Shown piece by piece: positions 62,713 to 64,000 of a stretch of DNA of 64,000 bases (position 1 is the first letter of the stretch; each line of letters opens with the position of its first letter). Where the stretch lies: NCBI RefSeq assembly GCF_015209965.1, contig NZ_MU158689.1:388648-452647 (forward strand), given 5' to 3'. The notes below the pieces were generated by a model. The model did no database searches, was not told the DNA's origin, and saw only the letters and a program-made list of their open reading frames with translations. Source of the stretch: Sphingobacterium pedocola. GTDB taxonomy: Bacteria; Bacteroidota; Bacteroidia; Sphingobacteriales; Sphingobacteriaceae. Made by a program: the position numbers and the translations under genes.

Positions 62713-64000
62713 TTAGTTAGTAATATGTGTGTTGGTCAGCTTTTTTCGTGGCAATATGGTATTGTTGATCGGCGTGCCGCGAAAGGTGAGACCTATGATT
62801 ACCACTTCTTTGTTCAGTACGGCTGTGGCGGTGGTTGGTATGGTAAAGGTAATCCGATTGCCCGATATGGCTCGGTTGGCGGGTGGGATATTATAGGTAC
62901 TGTAAACCCCGGTGCTGGCATCTTTAAGTCCAAGTGCCAATGCAGCGAATGTAGTATATGCGGATCCGATAGCGCTGTCATCAAAAGTGTAATCTAAGGT
63001 CATCTCTTCTCCCGCTTTGATTTGTTTTCCCTCATGTGAAAATTCAAGGGTAGCATACCTCGTTGCCTCGATTATTGGTTGAAATAGGGCTGTGGAAAGA
63101 GGAGAGCCTATAGTGTAGCTGTAGCTACTATTACTATGACGCAAGGAGAAGTTAAATATTCTATAATGTTTATAGGTGTTGAAAAAGTCGGGTGCCACCT
63201 TTACCACAATATTTCCGATTTCTGAGATGCTGACCAAATTTTTATCGATAGTGACGCTTAAGCCATTGATTACTTGTCCCGGAATGATTTGCTGTAGCCC
63301 TAAGCCGAAGGATGCGATGTCACTGATGCTGTAATAGCGGTTAAAAACTGCTTGCCAGCCTTCCTTGACATTGATCTTAAACTCCAAATCGGAGCCAATA
63401 GGCACATTGCCGTAGTTGGAATACGTCACATCGTTTATTATGCTAGTTAATGTCGGCAGCAAAAGATTGATGTTAATAACACTCGATTTGAAATCTCCTA
63501 CTTTTACATACAAGCGGTGAATCCCGGTATCTAATTCGGAAGTTAGTGCGGGTAATGTGGCTTGAAGTAGGTTTGTTGTCGCTGTGCTTTCGTCGAAAGG
63601 TACGTCAAATTCAAACCCATCGCTTACACGTTGCAAGTATACTTTGATGTCTTTAACATCTCCAGTAGAAAGAAAATACTGGCCGTTAATGTTAATGGGT
63701 GTCGGAGATGACCAGGAATAAAATGTTGGGGCGTTATATATCGAGGGTACTGCAATGTTGAATACTGGTTTTAAATTGAATACCGAGATACTACCGTCTT
63801 CGGCGGTGACGGTATACGTCGTGTTCTCTGAAAAATCAACTTCTTCACCGGAAGCGGGGGAGATGGATGCGCCTTCTGAGACTTTGATGTGAGGGGTTAT
63901 CTTCGCTGGTCGCTCAGCATCCGGACTCCAGTAAACGGTGATTTGATTGTTGTTGATGACGGCATCCAAACTATCGATATCCCCATAACCGGAAATACTG
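62713..64000 (-). CDS. IPT/TIG-like surface protein, 5' end beyond the window
   Basis: A partial gene. The frame stays open from the window edge (first full codon at 63999-63997, SISGYGDIDSLDAV...) to the stop at 62713, giving about 428 residues; the true start lies outside. Residues near the window edge (KITPHIKVSEGASISPASGE with the YTVTAEDGSISVF that follows) look like a DUF5018-type immunoglobulin-like domain, and later parts (IYNAPTFYSWSSPTPININ, then GQYFL) like IPT/TIG folds. It is the first visible gene of the HmuY-like/TonB receptor operon, 53 bases before the HmuY-like gene, and is probably a lipoprotein. No binding function can be assigned. Confidence 0.7.
   Translation of the reverse strand, partial: SISGYGDIDSLDAVINNNQITVYWSPDAERPAKITPHIKVSEGASISPASGEEVDFSENTTYTVTAEDGSISVFNLKPVFNIAVPSIYNAPTFYSWSSPTPININGQYFLSTGDVKDIKVYLQRVSDGFEFDVPFDESTATTNLLQATLPALTSELDTGIHRLYVKVGDFKSSVININLLLPTLTSIINDVTYSNYGNVPIGSDLEFKINVKEGWQAVFNRYYSISDIASFGLGLQQIIPGQVINGLSVTIDKNLVSISEIGNIVVKVAPDFFNTYKHYRIFNFSLRHSNSSYSYTIGSPLSTALFQPIIEATRYATLEFSHEGKQIKAGEEMTLDYTFDDSAIGSAYTTFAALALGLKDASTGVYSTYNIPPANRAISGNRITFTIPTTATAVLNKEVVIIGLTFRGTPINNTILPRKKLTNTHITN

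Overview
The window looks like a chromosomal segment of a Bacteroidota bacterium, most likely Sphingobacteriaceae (Pedobacter/Sphingobacterium-like). Supporting signs are three SusC/SusD pairs, a 2344-residue SprA (type IX secretion translocon) in the maeB-ruvA-sprA order, TlpA redoxins attached to SusCD loci, many TAnnTTTG promoter elements, and anti-sigma and DUF families typical of the phylum. Family names here were recognised by eye; no database search was run.

Layout. 1-5.0 kb: the distal histidine operon hisB-hisH-hisA-hisF-hisIE plus a WD40 gene, ending in a hairpin terminator. 5.5-17.5 kb (minus strand): dacB, maeB, ruvA, sprA and a free-methionine-sulfoxide reductase, all core functions. 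18-29 kb (plus): an ECF sigma factor, an unusual FecR-like anti-sigma lacking the usual middle domain, SusC, SusD, a DUF4843-like lipoprotein, a PKD-like lipoprotein and two TlpA thioredoxins, closed by a 16-bp terminator stem. 29-31.7 kb: an IS256-type transposase scrap, an SDR/AraC pair, a decayed TlpA gene and further debris. 31.7-39.5 kb (minus): a small polysaccharide utilisation locus, SusC-SusD-GH28-sulfatase.

39.5-45.8 kb is the least ordinary part. It holds gene fragments, a duplicated promoter piece, a membrane protein with a LytTR-like end, an unrecognised 543-residue protein, a nucleotidyltransferase/small-protein pair next to an HTH gene (toxin-antitoxin or defence candidate), and an 870-bp gene-free stretch dense in inverted repeats. 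That stretch contains what looks like a discrete structured RNA with its own promoter and terminator. 45.8-51.9 kb: SusC-SusD-TlpA. 52-56.6 kb: small hypothetical genes, a membrane LytTR regulator, small HTH proteins and a fibronectin-type-III protein. 56.6-64 kb (minus): a partial IPT/TIG-like lipoprotein gene, a HmuY-like lipoprotein and two tandem paralogous TonB-dependent receptors, best read as a heme or metal-complex uptake operon.

The best candidates for something undescribed are the structured RNA near 45.15-45.26 kb, the NTase/97-residue/HTH cassette near 43.5-44.9 kb, and the reduced FecR-like anti-sigma at 18.66 kb.
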